A DNA stretch of 64,000 nt from Modestobacter sp. DSM 44400 (GTDB lineage Bacteria > Actinomycetota > Actinomycetes > Mycobacteriales > Geodermatophilaceae), in the NCBI RefSeq assembly GCF_900107175.1, contig NZ_FNOZ01000001.1:310001-374000 (forward strand), in the 5' to 3' direction. This document shows positions 55,162-64,000 of this stretch, one piece after another. Position 1 is the stretch's first letter, and each line of letters opens with the position of its first letter. The notes under the pieces are model-generated. The model was not told where the DNA came from, did no database searches, and saw only the letters and a list, made by a program, of their open reading frames with translations. The position numbers and the translations under genes are program-made.

Positions 55162-56706
55162 TCAACCCACGAGCACCGCGGCGGACCGGGCGAGGTCCAG
55201 CACCGAGCCGGGCACGATGCCCAGCACCAGCGTGGCGGCCGCGGTCACGGCCAGCACGGTCGTGGTCGGCAGGCCGGCCACCCCGACGGTGGGCCCGTCG
55301 GGCGCGGGGTCGGAGAAGTACATGAGGACCACCAGGCGCAGGTAGAAGAAGGCCGCGACGGCGCTGGCCAGCAGCGCGATGACCGCAAGCGGCCAGGCGC
55401 CGACCTCGATGGCCGCCCGGAAGACGGCGAACTTCCCGGTGAACCCACTGGTGAGCGGGATGCCGGCCAGCGCGAGCAGGAAGAACGTCATCAGCCCGGC
55501 GGTCAGCGGCGAGCGCTGGGCCAGGCCGGCCCACTGGGACAGGTGGGTGGCCTCGCCGTCACCGTCGCGGACCAGGGTGACCACCGCGAAGATGCCCAGC
55601 GTGGTGAGCCCGTAGGTGAGCAGGTAGAACATCGTCGCCGCCAGCCCCGACCCCGAGCCGTCGTTGCTCAGCCCGATGACCCCGGTGAGCAGGAAGCCGG
55701 CGTGGGCGATGGAGGAGTAGGCGAGCATTCGTTTGACGTCGGTCTGGGTGAGCCCCAGCACCGCACCCACGACCATGGACACGATGGCCAGGCCGTAGAC
55801 GAGCGGCCGCCAGGTCCAGTCGGCGGTGCCGAAGCCCACGTAGAGCAACCGCAGGATGGCGCCGAACGCAGCGACCTTGGTGGCCGCGGCCATGAAGGCG
55901 CTGACCGGGGTGGGAGCACCCTGATAGACGTCCGGCGTCCAGGTGTGGAACGGCGCGACGCTGGCCTTGAACATCAGCCCGACGACGAGCAGGCCGAGAC
56001 CGAGCACGAGCAGCGTGTCGGTGCCGTCGGCGCTCGACGCGGCGCGAATGTCGGCCAGCTGCACACTGCCGGTCGAGCCGTAGACCAGCGCCAGGCCGTA
56101 GAGGAAGAAGGCCGAGGCGAAGGCGCCGAGCAGGAAGTACTTGACCGCCGCCTCCTGGGACAGCAGCCGGCGGCGCCGAGCCAGCCCGGACATCAGGTAC
56201 AGCGGGAGGCTGAGCACCTCGAGGGCCACGAACATGATCAGCAGGTCGTTGGCCGCGGTGAACAGCATCATCCCGCCGACGGCGAAGGACGCCAGCGGGT
56301 AGACCTCGGTCTGCACCCGCTCGGACGTGGCCAGTTCCACGTCGCGCAGGCTGCCGGCCGGGACGGCCGCGGAGGCGACGAACGCCGAACGGGCCGGGTC
56401 GAGGGACCGTTCGGCGAACAGCAGCACCGACAGCGCGCCCAGCGCCGCGATGATGGCCTGCAGGAACAGTGCGGCGCCGTCGACGGCCAGCGCCCGGCCG
56501 GCGGTGACCTCCCTGGTGCCGGCCAGCAGGATGGTGGAGGCGAACGCGCCCACCATGCCGACCAGGGCGAGGGTCACCTGCACCGGGTGCCGGACGTCGC
56601 GCGGGGCGAACGCCTCCACGAGCACCCCGACGGCTGCGGCGCCGAAGACGAACAGCAGCGGGGCCAGCGCGGCCAACGACAGGTCGGGGGCCTGGATGGC
56701 GCCCAT
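55162..56706 (-). CDS. nuoN: NADH-quinone oxidoreductase subunit N
   Basis: Antiporter-like proton-pumping subunit of complex I, 514 residues, about 14 membrane helices. Family segments FKASVAPFHTWTPDVYQGAPTPVSAFMAAATKVAAF and TDVKRMLAYSSIAHAGFLLTG include the conserved Lys residues of the channel. ATG overlaps the nuoM stop by one base. Last nuo gene; 70 bp separate it from the polyprenyl synthase start. Confidence 0.97.
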   Translation of the reverse strand: MGAIQAPDLSLAALAPLLFVFGAAAVGVLVEAFAPRDVRHPVQVTLALVGMVGAFASTILLAGTREVTAGRALAVDGAALFLQAIIAALGALSVLLFAERSLDPARSAFVASAAVPAGSLRDVELATSERVQTEVYPLASFAVGGMMLFTAANDLLIMFVALEVLSLPLYLMSGLARRRRLLSQEAAVKYFLLGAFASAFFLYGLALVYGSTGSVQLADIRAASSADGTDTLLVLGLGLLVVGLMFKASVAPFHTWTPDVYQGAPTPVSAFMAAATKVAAFGAILRLLYVGFGTADWTWRPLVYGLAIVSMVVGAVLGLTQTDVKRMLAYSSIAHAGFLLTGVIGLSNDGSGSGLAATMFYLLTYGLTTLGIFAVVTLVRDGDGEATHLSQWAGLAQRSPLTAGLMTFFLLALAGIPLTSGFTGKFAVFRAAIEVGAWPLAVIALLASAVAAFFYLRLVVLMYFSDPAPDGPTVGVAGLPTTTVLAVTAAATLVLGIVPGSVLDLARSAAVLVG

Positions 56707-58334
56707 CAGTTGGTCCCCTCGGAGCCGGGATGGGTGGGGGTGATGCCGCCGGGATCGGAGCCGACGTCGTCCATCGTGGCCGCCACGGCCGGCCGGACCA
56801 GGTCGATCAGCGGCTGCGGGTAGACCCCGAGCGCCACGATCAGTGCCACCAGCGGCGCGACCACGGCGAGCTCGCGGCGGGAGAGGTCCTGCACCCGCAG
56901 AGAGCGGGTGCGCGCCGGGGCGTCCATCACCGCGGTGGCCCCGCCGGAGGTCCCGGCCGGCACCGCCGCAGCGGGCTCGTCATCGGCGAGCAGCACGCCG
57001 CGCGGCGGGCCGTGCATCGTGCGCTGATACATGATCAGGATGTAGAGGGCGGCCAGGATGATGCCGGTGGTCGCCAGGATGGTGAACACCGGGCGGGTCG
57101 GGAACGCGCCGATGAGCACCAGCAGCTCGCTGACGAAGCTGCTGGTGCCCGGCAGCGACAGGGAGGCCAGCCCAGCGATGAGGAACACGCCGGCCAGCAG
57201 CGGCGCCTTCGCCGCGACACCGCCGTAGTCCCGGATGTGCCGGGAGCCGCCGCGCGCGATCAGCATGCCGATGACCAGGAACAGCAGGCCGGTGGCGATG
57301 CCGTGGCTGACCATGTAGAGCACCGCGCCGGTGGCCGCCTCGGTGGTGAAGGCAAAGATGCCCAGCGCGATGAAACCGAAGTGCGCGATCGAGGTGTAGG
57401 ACACCAGGCGCTTCATGTCGCTCTGTCCCATGGCCAGCAGCGCGGCGTACAGCACGCCGATGACCGCCAGGACCAGGATCCACGGTGCGAGGTCGCGCGA
57501 CGCGTCGGGGAACAGTGGCAGGCAGTAGCGCAGGAAGCCGAACGTGCCGACCTTGTCCAGCACGCCCACCAGGAGCACCGCACCGCCGATGGGCGCCTCC
57601 GCACCGGAGTCGGGCAGCCAGGTGTGGAAGGGCACCAGCGGGGCCTTGATGGCGAAGGCGACGAAGAAGCCGATGAACAGCAGCTTCTGCACGCCCGGGT
57701 CGATGTCCAACTGGCGCAGGGCGTCGAAGGCGAAGGTGCCCTGCCCCAGCTGGGAGTTGCTGACCACGTAGAGGCCAATGACCGAGGCCAGCATGACCAA
57801 CCCACCGACCAGGCTGTAGAGGAAGAACTTCATTGCCGCGTACTGCCGGCGCGGGCCGCCGTAGCTGCCGATCAGGAAGTACATCGGGACGAGCATCGCC
57901 TCGAAGAACACGTAGAACAGGAAGACGTCGGTGGCGGCGAAGACCCCGACCATCATCGCCTCGAGCAGCAGCAGCCAGGCGACGTAGGAGCGCATCGACC
58001 GGTGCGCCGGCATCGTGTCGGCCCAGGAGGCCACCAGCACCACCGGGACCAGGAGCCCGATCAGCAGCAGCATGACCAGCGCGATGCCGTCGACGCCCAG
58101 GGCGAAGCTGACCCCGAAGTCGGCGATCCAGGACACCGAGGTGGTCAGCTGGAAGCGCGGTCCGCCGGTGTCGAAGGCGACGGTGGCCAGCACGGCGAGC
58201 AGGAAGACCAGCAGGCTGACACCGAGGGCCACCTGCTTGGCCAGCAGGTCACGGCCGCGGGGCAGGGCCGCGACGACGGCGGCACCGGCGGCCGGGACGA
58301 CGATCATGGCCAGCAGCCACGGGAAGTCGCTCAT
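56706..58334 (-). CDS. nuoM: NADH-quinone oxidoreductase subunit M
   Basis: 542 residues; antiporter-like subunit. Conserved [32 protein letters not shown] (Glu of the first half channel), [20 protein letters not shown] and [19 protein letters not shown] at 58334 overlaps the nuoL stop (ATGA). The C-terminal region has an extra Pro/Ala-rich loop before the last helix. The long frame upstream inside nuoL is not coding. Confidence 0.97.
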   Translation of the reverse strand: MSDFPWLLAMIVVPAAGAAVVAALPRGRDLLAKQVALGVSLLVFLLAVLATVAFDTGGPRFQLTTSVSWIADFGVSFALGVDGIALVMLLLIGLLVPVVLVASWADTMPAHRSMRSYVAWLLLLEAMMVGVFAATDVFLFYVFFEAMLVPMYFLIGSYGGPRRQYAAMKFFLYSLVGGLVMLASVIGLYVVSNSQLGQGTFAFDALRQLDIDPGVQKLLFIGFFVAFAIKAPLVPFHTWLPDSGAEAPIGGAVLLVGVLDKVGTFGFLRYCLPLFPDASRDLAPWILVLAVIGVLYAALLAMGQSDMKRLVSYTSIAHFGFIALGIFAFTTEAATGAVLYMVSHGIATGLLFLVIGMLIARGGSRHIRDYGGVAAKAPLLAGVFLIAGLASLSLPGTSSFVSELLVLIGAFPTRPVFTILATTGIILAALYILIMYQRTMHGPPRGVLLADDEPAAAVPAGTSGGATAVMDAPARTRSLRVQDLSRRELAVVAPLVALIVALGVYPQPLIDLVRPAVAATMDDVGSDPGGITPTHPGSEGTN

Positions 58335-60241
58335 CCCGCCGTCACCGCCACCAGCGCACCGGCCACGAGAACCGCGCCGCCCAGCATGCCCAGCGCGTAG
58401 CTGCGCACGAAACCGGTCTGCGCCCGGCCGAGCCGGGACGATGAGCCGCCCAGCGCCGCGGCTGTCCCGTTGACCACGCCGTCCACTCCTCGGTTGTCGA
58501 CGAACACCAGTGCCCGGGTCAGCCACATCCCCGGTCGCATGAGCAGCGACTCGTTGACCGCGTCGGCGTAGATCGCGTGCCGGGCGGCCCGTACCACCGG
58601 CGAGACCCGGGCCGGTGCGGTGACCGGCACCTCGCGCCGGCCGACGAACAACCACGCGACGACAGCGCCCAGGAGGACCACCAGGCTGACCAGCACGCTC
58701 ACCAACAGCGGCGGGATCGCGTGCGCCGCGGCCTCCGCGGGCTCGCCGAAGACCGGCGCCAGCCAGTCGGCCAGCGGAAAGACCTCGACCAGCAGGAAGC
58801 CGGCGGCCACCGACCCGACGGCCAGCACGACCATCGGGACGGTCATGACGCCGGGTGACTCGTGCGGATGGACCCCGTCGTCCCAGCGTGGCCGGCCGAA
58901 GAAGGTCAGCAGCATCAGCCGGGTCATGTAGAAGGCGGTCAGCCCAGCACCCAGCACGGCGACGCCACCGAGCAGCCACCCCGACACGCCCCCGCGGTCG
59001 AAGGCCGCCTCGATGATGGCGTCCTTGGTCCAGTAGCCGGACAGCAGCGGGAACCCGATGAGTGCCAGGTAACCCAGGCCGAAGGTGACGAAGGTGGTCT
59101 TCATCTTCCCGGCCAGACCGCCGTACCGGCGCATGTCGGTCTGGTCGCCCATGCCGTGCATGACGGAGCCGGCGCCGAGGAACAGCCCGGCCTTGAAAAA
59201 GCCGTGGGTGAGCAGGTGCGCCAGGCCGGCGACGTAGCCCACCGGGCCGAGCCCGACGGCCAGGAACATGTAGCCGATCTGGCTCACCGTGGAGTAGGCG
59301 AGCACCTTCTTGATGTCGTCCTGCGCGCAGCCCGCTATCGCGCCGATCATGAGGGTGATGGCGCCGACGACCAGGACGACGGTGCGCGCGCTCGGGCTGG
59401 CGTCGAAAATCGGGGCGCTGCGGGCGATCAGGTACACCCCCGCGGTCACCATGGTCGCGGCGTGGATGAGCGCCGACACCGGGGTGGGGCCCTCCATGGC
59501 GTCGGGCAGCCAGGCCTGCAGCGGGAACTGCCCGGACTTGCCGCAGGCCCCCAGCAGCAGGAGCAGCCCGAGCGCGGTGACGGTGCCGCCGGCCAGCAGC
59601 CCGACGTTGCCCAGGACGCCCGCGTAGGACGTGGTGCCCAGCTGGGCGAACATGACGAAGACCGCGAGCGCCAGGCCGACGTCGCCGACCCGGTTCATGA
59701 CGAACGCCTTCTTGGCCGCGGTGGCCGCGGCCGGGCGGGTGTACCAGAAGGCGATCAGCAGGTAGGACGCCAGGCCCACGCCCTCCCAACCGACGTAGAG
59801 CGCCACGTAGCTGTTGCCCAGGACCAGCAGCAACATCGCGGCGACGAAGAGGTCCAGGTAGGCGAAGAACCGCCGCCGGGCCGGGTCGTGGGCCATGTAG
59901 CCGATCGAGTACACGTGGATCAGCGCGCCGACCCCGGTGATCAGCAGGACGAAGACCGCCGAGAGCGGGTCGAACAGCAGGCCGGCGCCGACGTCCAGCG
60001 AGCCGGTCTGGATGAAGGTGAACAGGTCGACGTCCACCGACCGCCCGTCGACCCCGGCCAGCTGGACGGTGCAGGCCAGCCCCAGCACGAATGCGGCCAC
60101 CACAGTGCCGGTGCCCAGTAGGTGGCCCCAGCGATCGGTGCGCCGCCCGCCCAGCAGCAACACCGCAGCGCCGGCCAGCGGCAGCGCGATCAGCAGCCAG
60201 GAGGCGGCGAGCAGCCCGGTGGCGGGCAGCGTCTCAGACAC
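58331..60241 (-). CDS. nuoL: NADH-quinone oxidoreductase subunit L
   Basis: 636 residues; the largest antiporter-like subunit with the long lateral helix at the C-terminus. Hallmarks: [100 protein letters not shown] at 60241 with GGGA 5 bases upstream; 20 bp after nuoK. Confidence 0.97.
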   Translation of the reverse strand: MSETLPATGLLAASWLLIALPLAGAAVLLLGGRRTDRWGHLLGTGTVVAAFVLGLACTVQLAGVDGRSVDVDLFTFIQTGSLDVGAGLLFDPLSAVFVLLITGVGALIHVYSIGYMAHDPARRRFFAYLDLFVAAMLLLVLGNSYVALYVGWEGVGLASYLLIAFWYTRPAAATAAKKAFVMNRVGDVGLALAVFVMFAQLGTTSYAGVLGNVGLLAGGTVTALGLLLLLGACGKSGQFPLQAWLPDAMEGPTPVSALIHAATMVTAGVYLIARSAPIFDASPSARTVVLVVGAITLMIGAIAGCAQDDIKKVLAYSTVSQIGYMFLAVGLGPVGYVAGLAHLLTHGFFKAGLFLGAGSVMHGMGDQTDMRRYGGLAGKMKTTFVTFGLGYLALIGFPLLSGYWTKDAIIEAAFDRGGVSGWLLGGVAVLGAGLTAFYMTRLMLLTFFGRPRWDDGVHPHESPGVMTVPMVVLAVGSVAAGFLLVEVFPLADWLAPVFGEPAEAAAHAIPPLLVSVLVSLVVLLGAVVAWLFVGRREVPVTAPARVSPVVRAARHAIYADAVNESLLMRPGMWLTRALVFVDNRGVDGVVNGTAAALGGSSSRLGRAQTGFVRSYALGMLGGAVLVAGALVAVTAG

Positions 60242-60261
60242 GTCGGTCGGTCCCGTCTCGC

Positions 60262-60561
60262 TCAGTACTTCAGCAGGTTGGCGTCGTCGACGGACGCCGA
60301 GCGGCGGGTCCGGTAGATCGACATGATGATGGCCAGGCCGACGACCACCTCGGCGGCGGCGACGACCATGACGAAGAAGGCGATCAGCTGACCGTCGAGC
60401 GTGCCGGTGGAGCGCGCGAACGTGACCAGTGTCAGGTTGACCGAGTTCAGCATCAGCTCGACGCACATGAACACGACGATGGCGTTGCGCCGCACCAGCA
60501 CGCCGACGGCGCCGATGGTGAACAGGACCGCGGCCAGCACCAGGTAGTTCGCGATGGTCAT
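60262..60561 (-). CDS. nuoK: NADH-quinone oxidoreductase subunit K
   Basis: 99 residues, three membrane helices, MrpC-like. [18 protein letters not shown] and [19 protein letters not shown] contain the conserved membrane Glu residues of the E-channel. ATG overlaps the nuoJ stop by 4 bp. Confidence 0.97.
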   Translation of the reverse strand: MTIANYLVLAAVLFTIGAVGVLVRRNAIVVFMCVELMLNSVNLTLVTFARSTGTLDGQLIAFFVMVVAAAEVVVGLAIIMSIYRTRRSASVDDANLLKY

Positions 60562-61433
60562 GACGGGTCCCCTTCCCGGCTCGAACCGGTACCGTCCAGC
60601 GTCCCGAGGGCGGCGTCGGTGCCGCCGCGGTGCGGGATACCGGCGCGCTCGGCCCCCAGGCTGGCCGGCGGGAGCTCGTCGACGTCCTGGGGCTCGATGC
60701 CGGTGCTGAAGCTGGCCACCGACGGCGTGCCGTCGGGCAGCCGGCCGGGGGCGGCGATGGAGTTGGCCCGGGCGTAGACACCGGGTCCGGGCAGCGTCTG
60801 CGGGTGGTCGGCGGTGAGGAAGCGGGCGCGGGACAGCTCCTTCTGGCTCTGCCGGCTACCGGGCTCGCGCTCGGTGTGGGCCAGGATCATCGCGCCGACC
60901 GCGGCGGTGATGAGCAGCGCGCTGGTGACCTCGAAGGCCAGCAGGTACCGGGTGAACAGCAGCCGGGCGATTGCCTCGATGTTGCCGTCGGCAGCGTCCC
61001 CGCTGCCGCCCTGGACGGCGTCCAGGCCGCGCACCACGGTGCCCTCGGTGGCCCGGGCGATGCCCGCGCCGACCAGCCCGGCGAAACCGACGCCGAGCAC
61101 GATGGCCGCGACCCGCTGTCCGCGCAGGGTCTCCACGACGGAGTCCGATGTGTCGCGGCCGACCAGCATCAGCACGAACAGGAAAAGGATCATGATCGCG
61201 CCGGTGTAGACGATGATCTGCACCGCGCCGAGGAACGGCGCCTCCTGGACGACGTAGAAGATGCCCAGCGCCAGCATCGTGTTGACCAGGAACAGCGCCG
61301 AGTGGACGGCATTGCGGCTGAACACCATGCCGAGGGCACCGAGGACGGCGATCGGCGCGAGGATCCAGAACGCGACGGCCTCGCCGGTGCCGAGCTGCAC
61401 GCCGGTGTCGGCGGCCGCGGCAAGCGCGCTCAT
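60558..61433 (-). CDS. nuoJ: NADH-quinone oxidoreductase subunit J with long C-terminal tail
   Basis: 291 residues: five membrane helices in the first 180, including the family core [47 protein letters not shown] polar tail of about 100 residues (Pro/Gly/Ser/Asp-rich) follows, longer than in E. coli NuoJ (184). ATG overlaps nuoI by 4 bp. Confidence 0.97.
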   Translation of the reverse strand: MSALAAAADTGVQLGTGEAVAFWILAPIAVLGALGMVFSRNAVHSALFLVNTMLALGIFYVVQEAPFLGAVQIIVYTGAIMILFLFVLMLVGRDTSDSVVETLRGQRVAAIVLGVGFAGLVGAGIARATEGTVVRGLDAVQGGSGDAADGNIEAIARLLFTRYLLAFEVTSALLITAAVGAMILAHTEREPGSRQSQKELSRARFLTADHPQTLPGPGVYARANSIAAPGRLPDGTPSVASFSTGIEPQDVDELPPASLGAERAGIPHRGGTDAALGTLDGTGSSREGDPS

Positions 61434-62089
61434 ACCTGCTCCCCGATGACCGGTTCGGCGGCCGACGACGTCTCCGGGACGCGCAGGTAGTAGTCCTTCT
61501 CGTCGTTGCCCAGCCGCATCGGGTGCGGCGGGGCCTCCATGCCGGGCAGCAACGGCGCCATCAGCTGCTCCTTGGTGTAGATCAGCGCCTGCCGGTCGTC
61601 GTCGGCCAGCTCAAAGTCGTTGCTCATGGTCAGCGAGCGGGTCGGGCAGGCTTCGATGCACAGGCCGCAGAAGATGCAGCGCAGGTAATTGATCTGGTAG
61701 ACGCGGCCGTAGCGCTCACCCGGGGAGAACCGGGCCTCCTCGGTGTTGTCCCCGCCCTCGACGTAGATCGCGTCGGCCGGGCACGCCCAGGCGCACAGCT
61801 CGCATCCCACGCACTTCTCCAGGCCGTCGGGGTGCCGGTTGAGCACGTGTCGGCCGTGGTAGCGGGGCTTGGTCTGCTTGGGGACGTCGGGGTACTTCTC
61901 GGTCGTCACCTTCTTGAACATGGTGGCGAAGGTGACGCCGAAGCCCTGGGCCGGGCCGGGCAGCCAGCTGGCCCGCTTGGCCGGTGGCGCACCCGTCTCG
62001 GCAGGGCGCTCGACGTCGGCGCCGCTCCCGCGAAGAGGGATGGCGCCGTCGCGTCGGGCAGGGGTGGAGCCGGTCGTCGGCTCAGACAT
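61430..62089 (-). CDS. nuoI: NADH-quinone oxidoreductase subunit I
   Basis: 219 residues; carries clusters N6a and N6b in two CxxCxxCxxxCP motifs, [12 protein letters not shown] and [13 protein letters not shown]-terminal polar extension of about 40 residues before the amphipathic [19 protein letters not shown]. The ATG at 62089 overlaps the nuoH stop by 8 bp. Confidence 0.97.
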   Translation of the reverse strand: MSEPTTGSTPARRDGAIPLRGSGADVERPAETGAPPAKRASWLPGPAQGFGVTFATMFKKVTTEKYPDVPKQTKPRYHGRHVLNRHPDGLEKCVGCELCAWACPADAIYVEGGDNTEEARFSPGERYGRVYQINYLRCIFCGLCIEACPTRSLTMSNDFELADDDRQALIYTKEQLMAPLLPGMEAPPHPMRLGNDEKDYYLRVPETSSAAEPVIGEQV

Positions 62090-63542
62090 CGCCGTCCTCC
62101 TCGAGCGTGGGGGCGGAGCTGCGCCGTCCGGTGCCGACGACCACCGACTCCCGGCTGCGCAGCCGGGGCGACGGGGGCACCGCGAGGTCCATCGGTGGAA
62201 TGGGGAACCCGCCCTCGGACCGGCTGGGTCCGGTGCGGCCGGCCGATCCGCGGCGCGGTCCTGCGGCGGGCAGCACCTCGGGCTCGGTCGGGTTGATCGA
62301 TCCGGCCGCGGCCCTGGCCGCGGCGATCCGGGTGGACCGGTTGCTGACCCGGGAGGCCACCAGCAGCCCCGCGAGCACGACCAGGGCGATCGGCACGCCG
62401 ACGAACACGGCGATCTCCCCGCCGTCCAGGTCGGCCTCGCGGGAGACGGTGCGCATCGTGGCGACCACCAGGATCCAGACCAGCGCGGTGGGGACCAGCA
62501 CCTTCCACCCCAAGCGCATGAACTGGTCGTAGCGGAGCCGGGGCAGCGTGCCGCGCAGCCAGATGAAGACGAACAGCGCGACCACGACCTTGGCGAAGAA
62601 CCACAGCAGGGGCCACCAGCCGGTGTTCGCGCCGTCCCAGATCGAGATCGGCCACGGCGCCCGCCAGCCGCCCAGGAACAGGGTGGCCGCCAGCGCCGAG
62701 ACGGTGACCATGTTGACGTACTCGGCGAGGAAGAAGAGCGCGAACTTCAGCGACGAGTACTCGGTGTGGAAGCCGCCGACCAGCTCGCTCTCGGCCTCGG
62801 GGAGGTCGAACGGTGCTCGGTTGGTCTCCCCGACCACGGCGATGACGTAGATGACGAAGGAGACCGGCAGCAGGACGGCGAACCAGCTGGGGCCGGTGAA
62901 GTCCGCGCCGAAGAAGCTCAGCGCGGTGCCGTTGGCCTGCGCGGCGACGATTTCGGAGGTGGACATCGACCCGGCGTAGAGGAACACCGCGACGATGGAC
63001 AACCCCATGGCGATCTCGTAGCTGACCATCTGCGCGGCGCTGCGCAGGCTGCCGAGCAGCGGATAGGTGGATCCGGACGCCCACCCTCCCAGCACGATGC
63101 CGTAGACGCCCATCGCCGAGGAGGCCAGCACGATCAGCACGCCGATCGGTGCATCCGTGAGCTGCAGCGGCGTGCGCTGGCCGAAGATGCTCACCGTCGG
63201 GCCGAGCGGGATGACCGAGAAGGCGAGGAACGCCGGGATGGTGGCGATCACCGGGGCGAGGAAGTACACCGGCCGGTCGGCCAGCGTAGGCATGATGTCT
63301 TCTTTGAAGGCCAGCTTCAGGCCGTCGGCGAGGCTCTGCAGGTAGCCGCGCGGGCCGACCCGGTTTGGGCCGATCCGCTGCTGCATGCGGGCGACGACCT
63401 TGCGCTCGAAGACGATCGCGAACAGCGTCATCACGACCAGCAGGCCGAAGACGCCGACGATCTTGATGAGTACGATCCACCACACGTCGTGCCCGAAGTC
63501 CTCCAGCGTCGGCTGGTCGCGGGCGGCGATCAGGTCGATCAC
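62082..63542 (-). CDS. nuoH: NADH-quinone oxidoreductase subunit H with C-terminal extension
   Basis: 486 residues; membrane subunit forming the quinone tunnel. Core: [82 protein letters not shown]. About 90 extra residues follow the last helix. GTG at 63542 has GAGGAGG 5 bases upstream and gives a [18 protein letters not shown]-terminus; the opening to 63626 is rejected. Confidence 0.96.
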   Translation of the reverse strand: MIDLIAARDQPTLEDFGHDVWWIVLIKIVGVFGLLVVMTLFAIVFERKVVARMQQRIGPNRVGPRGYLQSLADGLKLAFKEDIMPTLADRPVYFLAPVIATIPAFLAFSVIPLGPTVSIFGQRTPLQLTDAPIGVLIVLASSAMGVYGIVLGGWASGSTYPLLGSLRSAAQMVSYEIAMGLSIVAVFLYAGSMSTSEIVAAQANGTALSFFGADFTGPSWFAVLLPVSFVIYVIAVVGETNRAPFDLPEAESELVGGFHTEYSSLKFALFFLAEYVNMVTVSALAATLFLGGWRAPWPISIWDGANTGWWPLLWFFAKVVVALFVFIWLRGTLPRLRYDQFMRLGWKVLVPTALVWILVVATMRTVSREADLDGGEIAVFVGVPIALVVLAGLLVASRVSNRSTRIAAARAAAGSINPTEPEVLPAAGPRRGSAGRTGPSRSEGGFPIPPMDLAVPPSPRLRSRESVVVGTGRRSSAPTLEEDGDV

Positions 63543-63615
63543 TGGTCCTCCTCGCTGGCGCTCGGCGGCACCGCGCCCGACGATGCTGTGCCCATGCGTG
63601 ACCTCGCAAGCTCGG

Positions 63616-64000
63616 TCACGAGGCACCTCCGCTCAGGCTCGACACGGCGGTGGCGCCGGGGGCCGGCGGCCCGGCAGAGAGCCGGACGACCGTGCCCGGG
63701 CCCGCGCCGAGGTCGGTGCGGACCGCGCAGCCCGGGGAGCGCATCGGCAGCCAGACCACCTGGTCCGGCATGTCGACCACCGCCACCGGCAGGGTCACCG
63801 CGCCGGCCGGACCGGTGACGGTGAGCGGGTCACCGTCGGCCACCCCGAGCCGCAGGGCGGCGTGCTTGCCGAGCCGGGCGACCGGTGGTCGGGCGGTGCC
63901 GGCCATGGCCGGCTCGTCGCGCTGCAGCGTGCCGACGTCCAGCAGCTGCCGCCAGGAGGCGAGCACCACCTCGTCCTCGCCGAGCGCCAGTGCGGGGGCC
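63616..64000 (-). CDS. nuoG: NADH-quinone oxidoreductase subunit G, C-terminal part (5' end outside window)
   Basis: The last 127 codons of nuoG: a molybdopterin-dinucleotide-binding-like domain ([61 protein letters not shown]). In NuoG this domain is a structural relic of molybdoenzymes. The frame is open to the window edge. A small hairpin-forming sequence (cgtgacc...ggtcacg) lies in the 73-bp gap before nuoH. Confidence 0.92.
   Translation of the reverse strand, partial: APALALGEDEVVLASWRQLLDVGTLQRDEPAMAGTARPPVARLGKHAALRLGVADGDPLTVTGPAGAVTLPVAVVDMPDQVVWLPMRSPGCAVRTDLGAGPGTVVRLSAGPPAPGATAVSSLSGGAS

Overview
The window is about 70% GC chromosomal DNA from an actinobacterium. Signs of this are high-GC coding throughout, many GTG starts, a Zn-type rpsN, an F420-dependent oxidoreductase, HadA/HadB dehydratases, korAB, a nuo complex I operon and class-specific synteny (rpmG-hadA-hadB-tRNA-Trp-secE-nusG; yajQ-htpX-polyprenyl synthase). 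My best guess, from gene content only, is a member of the Geodermatophilaceae or a close relative. No 16S or other decisive marker is present.

Layout. Positions 1-15419 (all minus strand) hold the core translation block: the spc operon (secY partial, rplO, rpmD, rpsE, rplR, rplF, rpsH, rpsN, rplE, rplX, rplN), the S10 operon (rpsQ to rpsJ) and the str operon (tuf, fusA, rpsG, rpsL). Positions 16096-18469 hold a small plus-strand group between rpsL and rpoC: a trypsin-like intracellular protease, a 71-residue protein that looks like a free copy of that protease's N-terminal domain, and an LLM-class F420 oxidoreductase. Positions 18662-27839 are rpoC, rpoB, rplL and rplJ. A cyclopropane-fatty-acid-synthase-type methyltransferase plus a DUF1295 membrane protein follow on the plus strand, then rplA, rplK, nusG, secE, tRNA-Trp, a lipoprotein M1 peptidase, hadB, hadA, rpmG, tRNA-Met and tRNA-Thr.

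Positions 36900-43000 are accessory: an EAL/degenerate-GGDEF membrane protein, a 28-codon micropeptide gene ending in a duplicated TWKWGR unit with a near-ideal ribosome binding site and its own downstream hairpin, an ESX-like pair (EspC-like small protein plus a 657-residue partner), a TadG-like membrane protein and tRNA-Tyr. Then comes yajQ. Its last 21 bases are repeated with one mismatch 4.9 kb downstream. Between the copies lies what looks like a decaying genomic island: a transposase remnant, a TauE-type permease, a frameshifted rhodanese-DUF2892 gene, a persulfide-dioxygenase/rhodanese fusion, a rhodanese, a CstR-like repressor with a perfect palindromic operator, and an ArsR remnant. 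This resembles a persulfide/sulfide detoxification (cst-type) cassette.

After the island the backbone resumes with htpX, korAB (2-oxoglutarate:ferredoxin oxidoreductase), a PQQ-type sugar dehydrogenase lipoprotein, a trans-polyprenyl diphosphate synthase (probably quinone side chain) and nuoN to nuoG of respiratory complex I, where the window ends. KorAB, the polyprenyl synthase and complex I form a plausible bioenergetic neighbourhood: oxidation of 2-oxoglutarate, quinone tail synthesis and quinone reduction. All functional calls come from reading motifs and synteny; no database search was run.
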